Shown here in pieces: positions 26,508-38,342 of a stretch of 64,000 nt of DNA. Within the stretch, counting starts at the first letter, position 1, and every line of letters begins with the position of its first letter. The position numbers and the translations under genes are program-made. Source of the DNA: Streptomyces albipurpureus (GTDB taxonomy: Bacteria > Actinomycetota > Actinomycetes > Streptomycetales > Streptomycetaceae); assembly GCF_023701525.1 (NCBI RefSeq), contig NZ_JAMQAW010000003.1:217994-281993 (forward strand). The letters run 5' to 3'. A model generated the notes under the pieces. The model did no database searches. It saw nothing but the letters and a program-made list of their open reading frames with translations, and was not told the DNA's origin.

Positions 26508-26751
26508 TCTAAGTTGGCTCAAAGCGAGAGCTGAGGGAGTGGGATTCCACAACGCCGAACCCGGCGACCGCAACACCGTGGGGAAAGAGGCTCCACGCCC
26601 TGCACCGTCGGCCCGGCGGCGGTGGGTCGGCGAGCGGCCGCCCCGTTCCATCGATCGCCCGGGTACGCCGATCCCCACGGTCCGCACGCAACTTGTCGCC
26701 GGAGGATCTCGCTCTTCGCCGGCCCTGGCGCACAGTCAACGAAGGGACGTC

Positions 26752-28431
26752 ATGTCGCAACACCGCCGCTCCGTCGCTCCCGAGACCGACTCCGCGGCAC
26801 TCGACGCCGTCATCGTCGGAGCGGGTTTCGCCGGTCTGTACATGCTGCACAAGCTCCGCGGCCTGGGTCTGAGAGCCGTGGTCCTGGAAGCGGGGGACGG
26901 GGTGGGAGGCACCTGGTACTGGAACCGCTACCCAGGTGCCCGGGTGGACGTGGAGGCCATGCACTACTCGTACTCCTTCTCCACCGAGCTGGAGCAGGAG
27001 TGGGAGTGGCAGGAGCGCTACCCGGCCCAGCCGGAGATCCTGCGCTACCTCGGCCATGTAGCCGACCGCTTTGAACTGCGCCGTGATATCCGTCTGTCGA
27101 CCCGCGTCGTGGCGGCCTCGTACGACGAGGTCACGGCCCGATGGTCGGTCTCGACCGACCGCGGCGACAGCTATGAAGCCCGCTACTGCGTGATGGCCAC
27201 CGGCTGTCTGTCCTCGTCCCGCGTACCCGACATCGAAGGCTTGGAGGCCTTCGAGGGGCCCAGGTACCACACCGCACAATGGCCCCACGAGGGGGTGGAC
27301 TTCACCGGTCAGCGGGTCGGTGTGATCGGCACCGGCTCCTCCGGCATCCAGTCGATCCCCCTTATCGCCGAGCAGGCCGCCGAACTCACCGTCTTCCAGC
27401 GCACCCCGAACTACAGTCTGCCCGCCCGCAACAGGCCCCTCGACCCGGCCGAACGAGACGCGGTGAAGCACCACTACCCTCGTCTGCGGGCTGAGGCGCG
27501 CAACTCACCCGTCGGGCTCCCCGGACTGTCCCGGCCGACCGGCGGCGCGCTAGCGGCGAGCGAGGAGGAACGCCGGGCGCGGTACACCGAGCAGTGGGAG
27601 AAGGGCCTGCTCCACGGTCTTGTGTCCACCTACACCGATATCCTCACCGACCCCGATGCCAACAGGACCGTTGCCGAGTTCGTCCGCGAGAAGATTCGCG
27701 AGACCGTCTCCGACCCAGCGACCGCCGATCTGCTGTGCCCCACCGGCCATCCCTTCGGCACCAAGCGGCCGGCCCTCGACACCGGCTACTACGCCACCTA
27801 CAACCGGGACAACGTCCGTCTCGTCGACATCCGCAGGGCGCCCATCACCCGGATCAACGCGCGCGGTGTGGTGACCGCTGGCGCCGAGTACCCGGTCGAC
27901 GCACTGGTCTTCGCCACCGGCTTCGACGCGATGACCGGCACCCTCAACGCGATAGACATCCGTGGCCGCGGCGGGCTCGCCCTACGCGACAAATGGGCTG
28001 GCGGACCCGTCACCTACCTCGGACTCCAGAGCGCGGGCTTCCCGAACCTCTTCCTTGTCGCCGGTCCCGGCAGTCCGTCCGTGCTCACCAATATGGTGGC
28101 CGCCATCGAACAGCATGTGGAGTGGATCGCAGACTGCGTCGACCATGTGCGCCAGAGCGGTGCCGTCGCGATCGAGGCGCTGGAGGACGCCGAGGCCGAC
28201 TGGGTCGGCCATGTCAATGAAGTGAGCGGTGCGATGCTCTACTCCGAGGCCGACTCCTGGTATCTCGGCGCGAATGTGCCTGGTAAGGCGCGTGTGTTCA
28301 TGCCGTACGCCGGAGGGCTCGGTGCGTACCGCAGGCGCTGCGACGCCGTGGCCGCCACGGGGTACGAAGGGTTCGTCCTCTCCACCAGCCAGGCGCCGGA
28401 GCGGACACGACAAGAGGAGCAGCAGCAATGA
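26752..28431 (+). CDS. Type I Baeyer-Villiger monooxygenase
   Basis: This 559-residue flavoprotein inserts oxygen next to a ketone to make an ester or lactone, using FAD and NADPH. The FAD Rossmann motif GAGFAG is at 23-28, followed by GGTWYWNRYPGARVD. The Baeyer-Villiger fingerprint FxGxxxHTxxWP is intact at 167-178 (FEGPRYHTAQWP), and the NADPH motif GTGSSG follows. Length and sequence fit the cyclohexanone/cyclopentanone monooxygenase group. ATG 26752 has GAAGGGA upstream. The gene overlaps gntR by ATGA. In this island it most plausibly opens a ring ketone to a lactone or shortens a methyl ketone. Confidence 0.92.
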   Translation: MSQHRRSVAPETDSAALDAVIVGAGFAGLYMLHKLRGLGLRAVVLEAGDGVGGTWYWNRYPGARVDVEAMHYSYSFSTELEQEWEWQERYPAQPEILRYLGHVADRFELRRDIRLSTRVVAASYDEVTARWSVSTDRGDSYEARYCVMATGCLSSSRVPDIEGLEAFEGPRYHTAQWPHEGVDFTGQRVGVIGTGSSGIQSIPLIAEQAAELTVFQRTPNYSLPARNRPLDPAERDAVKHHYPRLRAEARNSPVGLPGLSRPTGGALAASEEERRARYTEQWEKGLLHGLVSTYTDILTDPDANRTVAEFVREKIRETVSDPATADLLCPTGHPFGTKRPALDTGYYATYNRDNVRLVDIRRAPITRINARGVVTAGAEYPVDALVFATGFDAMTGTLNAIDIRGRGGLALRDKWAGGPVTYLGLQSAGFPNLFLVAGPGSPSVLTNMVAAIEQHVEWIADCVDHVRQSGAVAIEALEDAEADWVGHVNEVSGAMLYSEADSWYLGANVPGKARVFMPYAGGLGAYRRRCDAVAATGYEGFVLSTSQAPERTRQEEQQQ

Positions 28432-29093
28432 CGGAATTCGCCGTACCCGCGACCCGCCGTGAAGCGGTGCTGGAGCAGTTGCGCCAGGAGATCATCAGCG
28501 GTGAACTCTCACCGGGAGCACCGGTCAGGGACGCGGAGATCGCCGGGCGTCTCGGGGTGAGCATCACCCCCGTACGGGAGGCGATCGCCCAGCTCGGGCT
28601 TGAACGTCTCGTCGACATACAGCCCAACCGCAAGCGGACCGTCGTCGTTCTGACCCGTGAGTCCGCGCTGGAACTGGTCGACGTGGTGGAGTTGCTGAGC
28701 TGCGCGGGGTTCGCCTGGGGCGTTGGACGTCTGGATGACACCCACTTCGTACGACTGCGCGAACGCCTTGCGGAGTTCGACGCGTCTTACGCGGCGGGGA
28801 ATCTGGTCGCGGCGGGCCGGGCGGGCCTGGCTTTCGGCGATGTCGTGATCGGCGCCTGTGGGAACAGCGAACTGCTGCATCAGGTCGACCTGGTCTTCCA
28901 CCGGACCCGCAGACTCTTCGCGACCGTCACCGACGGCCCCGTGTGGACCATCTGGCTTCAGGGCTGCCATCAGGTGCTCGCCCATCTGGAGAGCTGGGAG
29001 CGGGACGCGGCGGTCAGCCGCTACCGCCGGATCTACACCGACCTCCGGGCCCGGATGGCGGAGCTTCCGTTGCCGCAGAGTGCGGCGCACTGA
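28428..29093 (+). CDS. GntR family (FCD/VanR-like) transcriptional regulator
   Basis: This 221-residue regulator has an N-terminal winged helix at about 10-72 (LEQLRQEIISGELSPG, VSITPVREAIAQLGLERLV) and an all-helical FCD effector domain of the VanR type. FCD regulators usually bind carboxylic acids at a metal site formed by Asp and His residues. The start overlaps the monooxygenase stop (ATGA), so the two are co-translated. Autoregulation through the nearby ATGCA-N3-TGCAT site is inferred. The second such site, at the first binding lipoprotein, would extend its reach to uptake. Confidence 0.88.
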   Translation: MTEFAVPATRREAVLEQLRQEIISGELSPGAPVRDAEIAGRLGVSITPVREAIAQLGLERLVDIQPNRKRTVVVLTRESALELVDVVELLSCAGFAWGVGRLDDTHFVRLRERLAEFDASYAAGNLVAAGRAGLAFGDVVIGACGNSELLHQVDLVFHRTRRLFATVTDGPVWTIWLQGCHQVLAHLESWERDAAVSRYRRIYTDLRARMAELPLPQSAAH

Positions 29094-29151
29094 ACATCGG
29101 CGGGGTGGTACCGCAGGCTCCCGCCGCACGTACGAGGAGAGGAACACCGTC

Positions 29152-29925
29152 ATGCCCACTTCCCCATCAAACGCCCCACGCGAGTTCGACGGCCGTACGG
29201 CCTTCGTCACGGGTGGCGCATCCGGTATCGGCCTCGCGGTCTGCGCACTCCTCGCCGCGCGGGGGGCCGCCGTCGCGGTCGCCGATGTCGACGCGGTAGC
29301 CGCCAAGAACGTCGCCGGGCAATTGACCGCCAACGGCGGCACCGCCATAGGCCTCGCCGTGGACGTGGCCGATCCCGAGTCCGTACGGGAGGCCGTCGAG
29401 GCCACCGTTGAGCGCCTGGGCGGGCTGCATCTGGCCGTCAACAACGCCGGGATCTCCGGAGCTGTCGCGCCTCTCGCCGACTATCCCCTGGCCGACTGGC
29501 GTCGAGTGATGGCCGTCAACCTCGACGGGGTCTTCCACTCCCTGCGCTGCGAACTGCCGGTGATGAGCGCGGCGGGCGGGGGCGCCGTGGTGAACGTGGC
29601 CTCGGTCATGGGAACCGTGGCTACTTCGGGCGGGAGCGCCTATGTCGCTGCCAAGCACGGCGTCATCGGGCTCACCAAGACCGCGGCCCTGGAGTACGCG
29701 TCCCAAGGCATCCGGGTCAACGCGGTGGGCCCTGGCTTCATCGAGACCCCGCTGCTCCAACGGGTGAACGCCGAAGGCCGGGCCGCACTGGCCGCCCTGC
29801 ATCCCGAAGGACGCATGGGCACATCGGAGGAGGTTGCCGAGATCATCTGCTTTCTGCTCTCCGACCGGGCCTCGTTCGTCCAGGGCAGCTACCACCTGGT
29901 CGACGGGGGTTACACCGCCCGCTGA
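29152..29925 (+). CDS. SDR family oxidoreductase (FabG-like)
   Basis: This 257-residue classical short-chain dehydrogenase has TGGASGIG for nucleotide binding, NNAG at the core, Ser in NVASVMG and the YVAAK catalytic pair, ending in the common SYHLVDGGYTAR. An Asp at the end of beta-2 (VADVDA) favours NAD. It starts 58 bp after gntR with GAGGAGAGGAA upstream, so it belongs to the monooxygenase operon. Interconversion of a ring alcohol and the ketone used by the monooxygenase is the simplest role; the substrate is not shown by the sequence. Confidence 0.88.
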   Translation: MPTSPSNAPREFDGRTAFVTGGASGIGLAVCALLAARGAAVAVADVDAVAAKNVAGQLTANGGTAIGLAVDVADPESVREAVEATVERLGGLHLAVNNAGISGAVAPLADYPLADWRRVMAVNLDGVFHSLRCELPVMSAAGGGAVVNVASVMGTVATSGGSAYVAAKHGVIGLTKTAALEYASQGIRVNAVGPGFIETPLLQRVNAEGRAALAALHPEGRMGTSEEVAEIICFLLSDRASFVQGSYHLVDGGYTAR

Positions 29926-30026
29926 CCCCGCCGGACCACAACAGTCGTGCCCATTCCCCACTGCCACGGACACGCGTTCCCCACGGCCGGGCACCCCCAT
30001 GCGTCATCTCAGGGAGGACCAACCGG

Positions 30027-31274
30027 ATGAGCGGCGACACCGCACCACGTCAACCCTCCGACCAGGAAATCTGCGAAGCCTACGGCTATGTGATGGGCCG
30101 TCTGCTGGTGCTCCGCCAGCAGCGGCTCGACTTCGAGCGGGAGGGACTCGACTGGAACCGACTGGTGCACCGCGAGCGAGGAGACGTGGCATGGGTCAAC
30201 CCCAACCTCGATGTCGTCTACTCCGAGGCATGGGTGGCCGTCGACCACAACAGTTGTGTTCTGCTGGAGATCCCGAGGATCGAGGGTCGGTACTACACCT
30301 GGCACATGCTGAACGGCTGGGGCGAAACGGTCCTCAACATCAACGAGCGCACCTATCCCCACCAGCCGTACGGTCGCTATGCCCTCTGCCTTGAGGGCAG
30401 CGCCCCGCCAATGCCTGATGACGCCCTGCGGATCGACCTCCCCGCGAAGGTCACCAGAGTCCTTGCCCGCATCGAGATCGGTGCGGACCCCGAGGCCGCC
30501 AGGCGGCTGCAACACGCTTTCGTACTGACTCCGTTCGGCCGCCCGGCCACCCCCGCGTCCGTCGCGGTGCCGGCCTTCACCAATCGTGAACTGCCCGGTG
30601 TCGAGGCGTTCGACCTCGCGGCCGAGATCCTCGCCGCGAACGACGACATCAATCCGGGAATGGAGGGGCCGCGGGCGAGCCTGGCCGCCGTGGCGGAGCT
30701 GACGGCGTCGGAGCCAGCCGCACGGGAGAGCGTCCACGACGTGGTCATGGCGCAGGCCCGCAAGGAGTTGCGGCGGCACATGGTCACCGCGGGCCAGATC
30801 GAGAACGGGTGGACCCGAATGCACCCGATCGGCAACTACGGCGACGACTACTGGACGCGTACGGTCTGCAATCTGGGCGGCCTCTGGGCGAACAACACCG
30901 GTGAGTGTGCCGCACTGGCGGCCATGGGACTCGATGGGAGCACCCACTACACCCAGACCTACCCCCGCGACCGACTGCCGGGTGACAACGTCGACTACTA
31001 CTGGTCGATCACAGCAGTGGACTCACGAGAATTCCGTGTCATCCCCAACCCACTCGACCGCCATGTCCTGAACGGCCGCTCGCCGCTGGAGTACGACAAG
31101 GACGGCTCCCTCACCCTGGTCTTCGCACCGGAGCGGCCCACCGCCCACCCCGAGACCAACTGGCTGCCGACCCGGCCCGGCATCACATACAACCTCACCT
31201 ACCGCCTCTACGGCCCCAAGGCCGACGCGGCGAACGGACGATACCGTCTGCCTCCGTTGGCCGGAACGCCGTAG
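30027..31274 (+). CDS. DUF1254/DUF1214 domain protein
   Basis: This 415-residue protein has the DUF1254 N-terminal part (WVNPNLDVVYSEAWVAV, LEIPRIEGRYYTWHMLNGWGE) and the DUF1214 C-terminal part (YYWSITAVDSREF, NPLDRHVLNGRSPL, TNWLPTRPG, YNLTYRLYGPKA). Both often occur together in proteins of unknown biochemical role near catabolic genes. No signal peptide is visible, unlike many relatives. ATG 30027 has AGGGAGGA upstream. It is about 100 bp after the SDR and is probably the last gene of the monooxygenase operon. Function is unknown. Confidence 0.85.
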   Translation: MSGDTAPRQPSDQEICEAYGYVMGRLLVLRQQRLDFEREGLDWNRLVHRERGDVAWVNPNLDVVYSEAWVAVDHNSCVLLEIPRIEGRYYTWHMLNGWGETVLNINERTYPHQPYGRYALCLEGSAPPMPDDALRIDLPAKVTRVLARIEIGADPEAARRLQHAFVLTPFGRPATPASVAVPAFTNRELPGVEAFDLAAEILAANDDINPGMEGPRASLAAVAELTASEPAARESVHDVVMAQARKELRRHMVTAGQIENGWTRMHPIGNYGDDYWTRTVCNLGGLWANNTGECAALAAMGLDGSTHYTQTYPRDRLPGDNVDYYWSITAVDSREFRVIPNPLDRHVLNGRSPLEYDKDGSLTLVFAPERPTAHPETNWLPTRPGITYNLTYRLYGPKADAANGRYRLPPLAGTP

Positions 31275-31544
31275 GCGGTGCGGCAGGGCTGAAGCCGACT
31301 GGCCGAGTTCAGTGGGTGGAGGCATTGTCGGCAGGCCTTCGACTTGCGGCGGAGGTGGGAGGGGCCATGGGCCGGTGCCCGCAGAACGGGGCGCGGCCCT
31401 CCTGGCCCCTATCCGACGTGGACCGGCCGAAGCCAACTCCCGGTAGCGGTGCCGGAAGCCGAGCCCGCTCGCTGAACCCGACCGGCCGCGGGACGGTCAT
31501 TCGTCTCGCGGCCGACGCACAGACCCTCCGGGTGCTTTCGGCGC

Positions 31545-33248
31545 TCACTCAGCGGGGATGGGCCGCCCTTCCCCATGAGCGGTCACCTGACGGGCCGCCC
31601 AGGGATAGTCCGGCTTGCCCGATGTGGTGCGCCCCATCGAGGGAACCCTGATGACGGCCTTGGGCAGCTTGTAGCGGGCTATCCGCTCGCCCGCCGCGAC
31701 GAGCAGATCGTGGTCCGAGACCGCGGAGCCGGGAGCGAGCTCCACAAGGGCGACGACCTCCTGTCCCCACTGTTCGCTGGGCCGGCCGATCACAATGGCG
31801 TCCGCGACGTCCTGGTGTGTCATCAGGGCCGCCTCGACCTCCTCGGAGAAGATCTTCTCGCCGCCGGAGTTGATGGTTGCCGAGTCCCTTCCGAGTAGCC
31901 GGACCAGACCGTCAGAGGTGAGTTGGGCCCGGTCGCCCGGGACCACCCAACGCACCCCTTCGGCTTCGAAGAAGGTCTGTTCCGTCTTGGTCCTGTCCCC
32001 GAGGTAGCCGAGGGGTAGCCGCCCGGACTTGGCGAACCACCCGACGCCCTGGTGGCCGGGCTCCAGCACTCGGGTGCGGTCGGCGTCCAGCACTCCCGCG
32101 CCGGGCAGCGGGGTGAAGAGCCCGCCGTGGCGGACGCCGTCTTCCGTGGTGCTGTTCTGCTGGAGGGAGCGCCCGGTCTCCGACGAACCCGCTGTGTCGG
32201 CGATGGAGAGCTGCGGGATGGCCGCGGTCAGGCGCTGTTTGGTCTCCGGGGTCATGGGTGCACCGGCGTTGACAATGGTGTCCAGCGCCGATGTGTCATA
32301 CCGCCCGCTCTGCACTTCGGCGAGCAGGGGGCGGGCCACCGCTTCGCCGATGAAGACGGTACGGGTAACGCGTTCCCGTTCCACGGTCCGCCAGAAGTCC
32401 GTCGGGTCCACCCGGTCAACGATGTCGTTGAAGACCACGGTGCCTCCGCTGAGCAGCGCCCCGAGGGAGGCGCAGTGCCCCGCGCCGTGCATCAGGGGTG
32501 CACAGGGGGCCAGCCGGTGGTTGTGCCCCGGAGCCGCGGCGGCGATCACATCGGCCCCGTCGTCCAGGGCATAGCGTTCGCGTGAGAGCAATGCGTGCCA
32601 GATGTCGCTCTGCCGCCACAGCGTTCCCTTGGGCATGCCCGTGGTGCCGCCGGTGTAGAGCAGGTAGATGTCGTCGGGCGACTGATCCGTCCTCGGCACC
32701 AGCGCGGGAGCATCGGTGAGGGAGGTCTCGTAGTCCAGTGCTCCGGACAGCAACGCGTTGCCCGATTCATCGGCGACCTGAAGGAGGAGCGGAGTGCGCC
32801 GGAGTTGCGGCAGTGTGGCCGCGATGGCGGGCGCGAAGCGTGCGTGGTAGACGACAGCCGAGGCGCCGGCGTCATTGAGAACGTATGCCAGTTCCTCGGG
32901 AACGTATCGATAGTTGACGTTGAACGGCGCGGTTCGCGCCGCGTAGCCGCCCAGCGAGCACTCCAGGTACTCCGGACTGTTCAGCAGGCACAGGGCGACG
33001 GTGTCCTGGCCGATCTCCCACCCGGACAACTCGGCTCGGGGAGTGTGGACCCCGAGCCCATGGGCGGAGAGGACCTGGGCCAGTCTGCTGGAACGATCCG
33101 CGAGCTGGGCGTAACTGAATCTGCGATGGGCGGCGACGATGGCCTCACGGTCCGCGACGGACGCGCAAACGGCGGAGAAGATGTGCCAGAGGTTCAGTTC
33201 CACAGCCGCACTGTTGCCTCGATGGGTTCCTGCCAAGGGCCGATGCAT
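31545..33248 (-). CDS. AMP-forming acyl-CoA synthetase
   Basis: This 567-residue member of the ANL superfamily makes acyl-CoA from a carboxylic acid, ATP and CoA. The P-loop-like motif is YTGGTTGMPKG. Further motifs are a variant A5 (ADTAGSSETG in place of YGxTE), a GDR-containing A7 (VPGDRAQ) and a Lys-bearing C-terminal A10 region (RTTSGKPDY). The closest group by eye is FadD19/FadD17-like enzymes acting on bulky acids. The start is uncertain: ATG 33248 has AGAGG at twelve bases, and GTG 33203 is an alternative. It is divergent from a second synthetase gene, with an ACC-N8-GGT operator between. Confidence 0.88.
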   Translation of the reverse strand: MHRPLAGTHRGNSAAVELNLWHIFSAVCASVADREAIVAAHRRFSYAQLADRSSRLAQVLSAHGLGVHTPRAELSGWEIGQDTVALCLLNSPEYLECSLGGYAARTAPFNVNYRYVPEELAYVLNDAGASAVVYHARFAPAIAATLPQLRRTPLLLQVADESGNALLSGALDYETSLTDAPALVPRTDQSPDDIYLLYTGGTTGMPKGTLWRQSDIWHALLSRERYALDDGADVIAAAAPGHNHRLAPCAPLMHGAGHCASLGALLSGGTVVFNDIVDRVDPTDFWRTVERERVTRTVFIGEAVARPLLAEVQSGRYDTSALDTIVNAGAPMTPETKQRLTAAIPQLSIADTAGSSETGRSLQQNSTTEDGVRHGGLFTPLPGAGVLDADRTRVLEPGHQGVGWFAKSGRLPLGYLGDRTKTEQTFFEAEGVRWVVPGDRAQLTSDGLVRLLGRDSATINSGGEKIFSEEVEAALMTHQDVADAIVIGRPSEQWGQEVVALVELAPGSAVSDHDLLVAAGERIARYKLPKAVIRVPSMGRTTSGKPDYPWAARQVTAHGEGRPIPAE

Positions 33249-33373
33249 GAAATTGGGGGCCTCTCTGAAGGGCGCGCAGGGGGAATCCGATGGCGGCGCC
33301 TTCCATTCCGGCGATGCCGTATCCCGGGGTCGCGTTGTGGAAGTGCGCGCTGGCCGTCATGAGTGACGACGCA

Positions 33374-33412
33374 TTGACAAGGTAGACTGACCGCACGTAC
33401 GGTCGCTAGTGT
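33374..33412 (+). promoter_or_regulatory. Divergent promoter region with operator C
   Basis: ACCGCACGTACGGT (33390-33403) matches the island-wide operator. On the plus strand TTGACA (33374-33379) and TACGGT (33398-33403) are 18 bp apart, so the operator overlaps the -10. TAGTGT at 33407-33412 is an alternative -10 matching the spacing at other sites. The region also serves the synthetase gene starting at 33248 on the minus strand. Confidence 0.6.
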
Positions 33413-33725
33413 GTTCACGGTAAAAGGTGCGACTGGCCGGGTGGACGACGGGGATCCCCTGAAGGAGTCACTCGGTTGTTTATCCCTCCCGGCGAGTTGG
33501 GAGTCTCCGTGACGGAACGCAGTGGCGGTGATCGGTCGTCCAGCAGGGAGTGCGCTGCCCTGCACCACCTCTCGCCCAAGCCGCACAAGGGATGACACAT
33601 GACGGAGCGTCCCGCGCCCGGCCACGTGAGGGTGGGGCACTGGTCGCCCCGTGCCGGCACCTTCAGTTTCCACTCCCTCGACCTGGTGCTCCCCGCACCG
33701 AGCAGAGCCGCCCACGGAGGCAGCG

Positions 33726-35249
33726 TTGTTCTTCCCTCTCACCATCCGTGACTTCCTCGACCGGGCGACGACGGTCTATCCCGACCGTGTCGCCATCGTC
33801 GACGAGCCCGACCAGCCCGCCGCGCCATGGGGCTCGATCAGCTACGCCGAACTGGGCCGACGGGCCCGCAGCCAGGCAGCGACCCTTGACGACCTGGGCG
33901 TCCCCGTCGGTGCCAGGGTCGCCGTCGTCTCCCAGAACTCGGCCCGCCTGCTGACGTCGTTCTTCGGAGTCTGCGGCTGGGGACGCGTTCTCGTCCCCGT
34001 CAACTTCCGTCTGACACCCGCCGAGATCGGCTACATCGTGCGCCACTCGGGTGCCGAGGTGCTGATGGTCGATCCGACCCTGCGCGGTGTCCTCGACGAC
34101 ATCGAGTGCGAGCACACCTTTGTGCTGGGGCAGGACGACGACAGGATCTGGTCGAGCACATCGGAGCCCCGGTCATGGGCGGCGGACGAGACGGCGACCG
34201 CGACCGTCAACTACACCTCCGGGACCACGGCCCGCCCCAAGGGTGTCCAGATGACCCACCGCAACCTCTGGGTCAACGCGAGCGTCTTCGGATGGCAGGC
34301 ATCGGTCGACGACCGTGATGTCTATCTCCACACCCTGCCGCTCTTCCACGTCAACGGCTGGGGCCACCCCTTCGCCGTCACCGGCATGGGCGGCAGGCAC
34401 ATCATCATCCGACAGATCGACGGCGCGGAGATCCTGCGGCGAATCGCGGAACACGACGTCACCTATCTCTGCGCCGCCCCAGCCGTGGTCGCCACCATCC
34501 TGGACGCCGCCGAGACCTGGGAGGGTGAGATTCCCGGTCGGGACCGGGTCCGGGTGATCGTCGCCGGAGCGCCGCCGCCCACCCGCACCATCGAGCGGGT
34601 ACGGCGCGATCTGGGCTGGGAGTTCATCCAGATCTACGGCCTCACCGAGACCGCGCCCCTGCTGACGATGAGCCGGATGCGTGCGGAGTGGGACGGGCTG
34701 GAACCGGCCGAGCAGGCCCGGCTCCTGGGCCGCGCGGGCGCACCCGCCCTCGGCGTACGGCTGAAGACCGACGACGACGGAGAAGTGCTCGCACGGTCCA
34801 ACCACAACCTCCACGGCTACTGGGACAACCCCGAGGCCACCGCCGAGGCGCTCGCTGACGACTGGTTCCACACCGGCGACGGCGGGATCGTCCAGGACGG
34901 CTATCTGACCATCGCGGACCGGAAGAAGGACGTCATCATCACCGGTGGCGAGAACGTCTCGTCCATCGAGGTCGAGGACGCCCTGATGTCCCACCCGGCC
35001 GTCCGGGAAGCCGCGGTGATCGGTATCCCCGACGACAAGTGGGGCGAACTCGTCACCGCACTGGTGGTCGCCGACGGCGGGGTGTCCGCGGCCGAACTGA
35101 TCGCCCACTGCCGTGAGCAGCTGGCGGGATACAAGTGCCCGAAGAAGGTCGAGTTCCGGGACGAGTTGGTCCGTACGGCGACCGGGAAGCTCCAGAAGTT
35201 CAAGCTGCGCGAACCCTACTGGCGAGGCCACGGCCGTCAGGTCCACTGA
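33726..35249 (+). CDS. AMP-forming acyl-CoA synthetase / ligase
   Basis: This 507-residue ANL enzyme has NYTSGTTARPKG, HTLPLFHVNGWG, an intact YGLTETAP, FHTGDGG and the C-terminal Lys in RTATGKLQKFKLR. It resembles medium-chain or aryl acid CoA ligases. The start is probably TTG 33726, which has GGAGG five bases upstream; the in-frame ATG at 33651 would add 25 residues unlike the family N-terminus. It is divergent from another synthetase, with operator C between, and ends at a strong bidirectional terminator. It is likely to activate an acid intermediate of the island's substrate. Confidence 0.87.
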   Translation: MFFPLTIRDFLDRATTVYPDRVAIVDEPDQPAAPWGSISYAELGRRARSQAATLDDLGVPVGARVAVVSQNSARLLTSFFGVCGWGRVLVPVNFRLTPAEIGYIVRHSGAEVLMVDPTLRGVLDDIECEHTFVLGQDDDRIWSSTSEPRSWAADETATATVNYTSGTTARPKGVQMTHRNLWVNASVFGWQASVDDRDVYLHTLPLFHVNGWGHPFAVTGMGGRHIIIRQIDGAEILRRIAEHDVTYLCAAPAVVATILDAAETWEGEIPGRDRVRVIVAGAPPPTRTIERVRRDLGWEFIQIYGLTETAPLLTMSRMRAEWDGLEPAEQARLLGRAGAPALGVRLKTDDDGEVLARSNHNLHGYWDNPEATAEALADDWFHTGDGGIVQDGYLTIADRKKDVIITGGENVSSIEVEDALMSHPAVREAAVIGIPDDKWGELVTALVVADGGVSAAELIAHCREQLAGYKCPKKVEFRDELVRTATGKLQKFKLREPYWRGHGRQVH

Positions 35250-35269
35250 ACCGGGTCTCGGAGCACAAC

Positions 35270-35309
35270 AGACGTCCCGCCGTTGCCCTTGGGCAACGGC
35301 GGGACGTCT
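35270..35309. terminator. Perfect 19-bp bidirectional terminator hairpin
   Basis: The arms at 35270-35288 and 35291-35309 are perfectly complementary, with only two bases between them (the effective loop is larger once the closing pairs open). It sits 20 bp after the plus-strand stop at 35249 and 29 bp from the minus-strand stop at 35339, so it separates convergent operons. Confidence 0.92.
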
Positions 35310-35338
35310 CGTTCTGAGAAGGGCACTTGCCCCGGAGG

Positions 35339-36279
35339 TCAGCCGTTCTCGGCGGCCAGTGCGCGTACCACCCGGGAAGGGCTCGGGCGGCCCAGGTGGT
35401 CCGCCATCCACAGACTCGTACGGACCAGGGCGTCGAGGTCGACACCGGTGTCGATGCCGAGGCCGTGCAACTGCCACACCAGATCCTCGGTCGCGAGATT
35501 GCCGGTGGCGCTCTTGGCGTACGGGCACCCGCCCAGCCCGCCGGCGGAGGCGTCGACGGTGCGGACGCCCGACTGGAGAGCGGCGAGTGTGTTGGCGAGG
35601 GCCTGGCCGTAGGTGTCGTGGAAGTGGACGGCGAGACGCGACGCGGGATGACCGGCCTCACCGAACGCGGCGATCAGCCGACGGACATGTCCCGGGGTGC
35701 CCACCCCGATCGTGTCGCCGAGGCTCAGTTCGTAGCAGCCCATCTCCAGGAGCCGGGACCCCACCCCTACCACCGCGTCGATGGAGGTCTCACCCTCCCA
35801 GGGATCACCGAAACACATCGAAACATAGCCGCGCACCGAGATCCGATCACCGCCCGCCTCGCGGGCCCCGGTGATCACCTGCTCGGTCATCGCCAGCGAC
35901 TCGGCGACCGTGCGGTTGAGGTTTCTGCGCGAGAACGCCTCCGTGGCCGAGACGAACACCGCGATATCGGTGACGCCGTGGTCCAGCGCGCGCCGCAGCC
36001 CGGCCTCATTGGGAACGAGTACCGGCAGCCGTACCCCCGACAGGCCCCTCAGCGCGTCGACGACCTCGCCGGCGTCGGCGAGTTGGGGCACCCACTTGGG
36101 GTGGACGAAGCTGGTGGCTTCGACCGTCGTCAGCCCCGCGCCCGCCAGTCGGGTGATGAACTCGGTCTTCACCGCGGTCGGCACCGGCCGCTGCTCGTTC
36201 TGCAGGCCGTCCCGCGCCCCGACTTCATAGATCTGCACCGACTGCGGCAACCCAGCGGCGAAGTGCACACCGTACCGGC

Positions 36280-36283
<4 letters not shown>
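35339..36283 (-). CDS. Hydroxymethylglutaryl-CoA lyase
   Basis: This 314-residue TIM-barrel enzyme of the HMGL-like family cleaves HMG-CoA, or a longer homologue, to acetyl-CoA and acetoacetate (or the homologous product). The start of the barrel carries [12 protein letters not shown], with the metal and catalytic Arg-Asp pair, and [10 protein letters not shown] follows. The Cys-containing loop seen in active lyases appears as [18 protein letters not shown] 36283 overlaps the carboxylase alpha gene stop by four bases. It is the last gene of a four-gene operon (dehydrogenase, carboxyltransferase, biotin carboxylase, lyase), the order expected for leucine or terpenoid (liu/atu-type) catabolism. 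Confidence 0.92.
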
Positions 36284-38289
<2,006 letters not shown>

Positions 38290-38342
38290 CCTTTTCTCCG
38301 AGCTGTGCGTGATGACGGGGTCTCCGGGGTGCGGTGCGCCCC

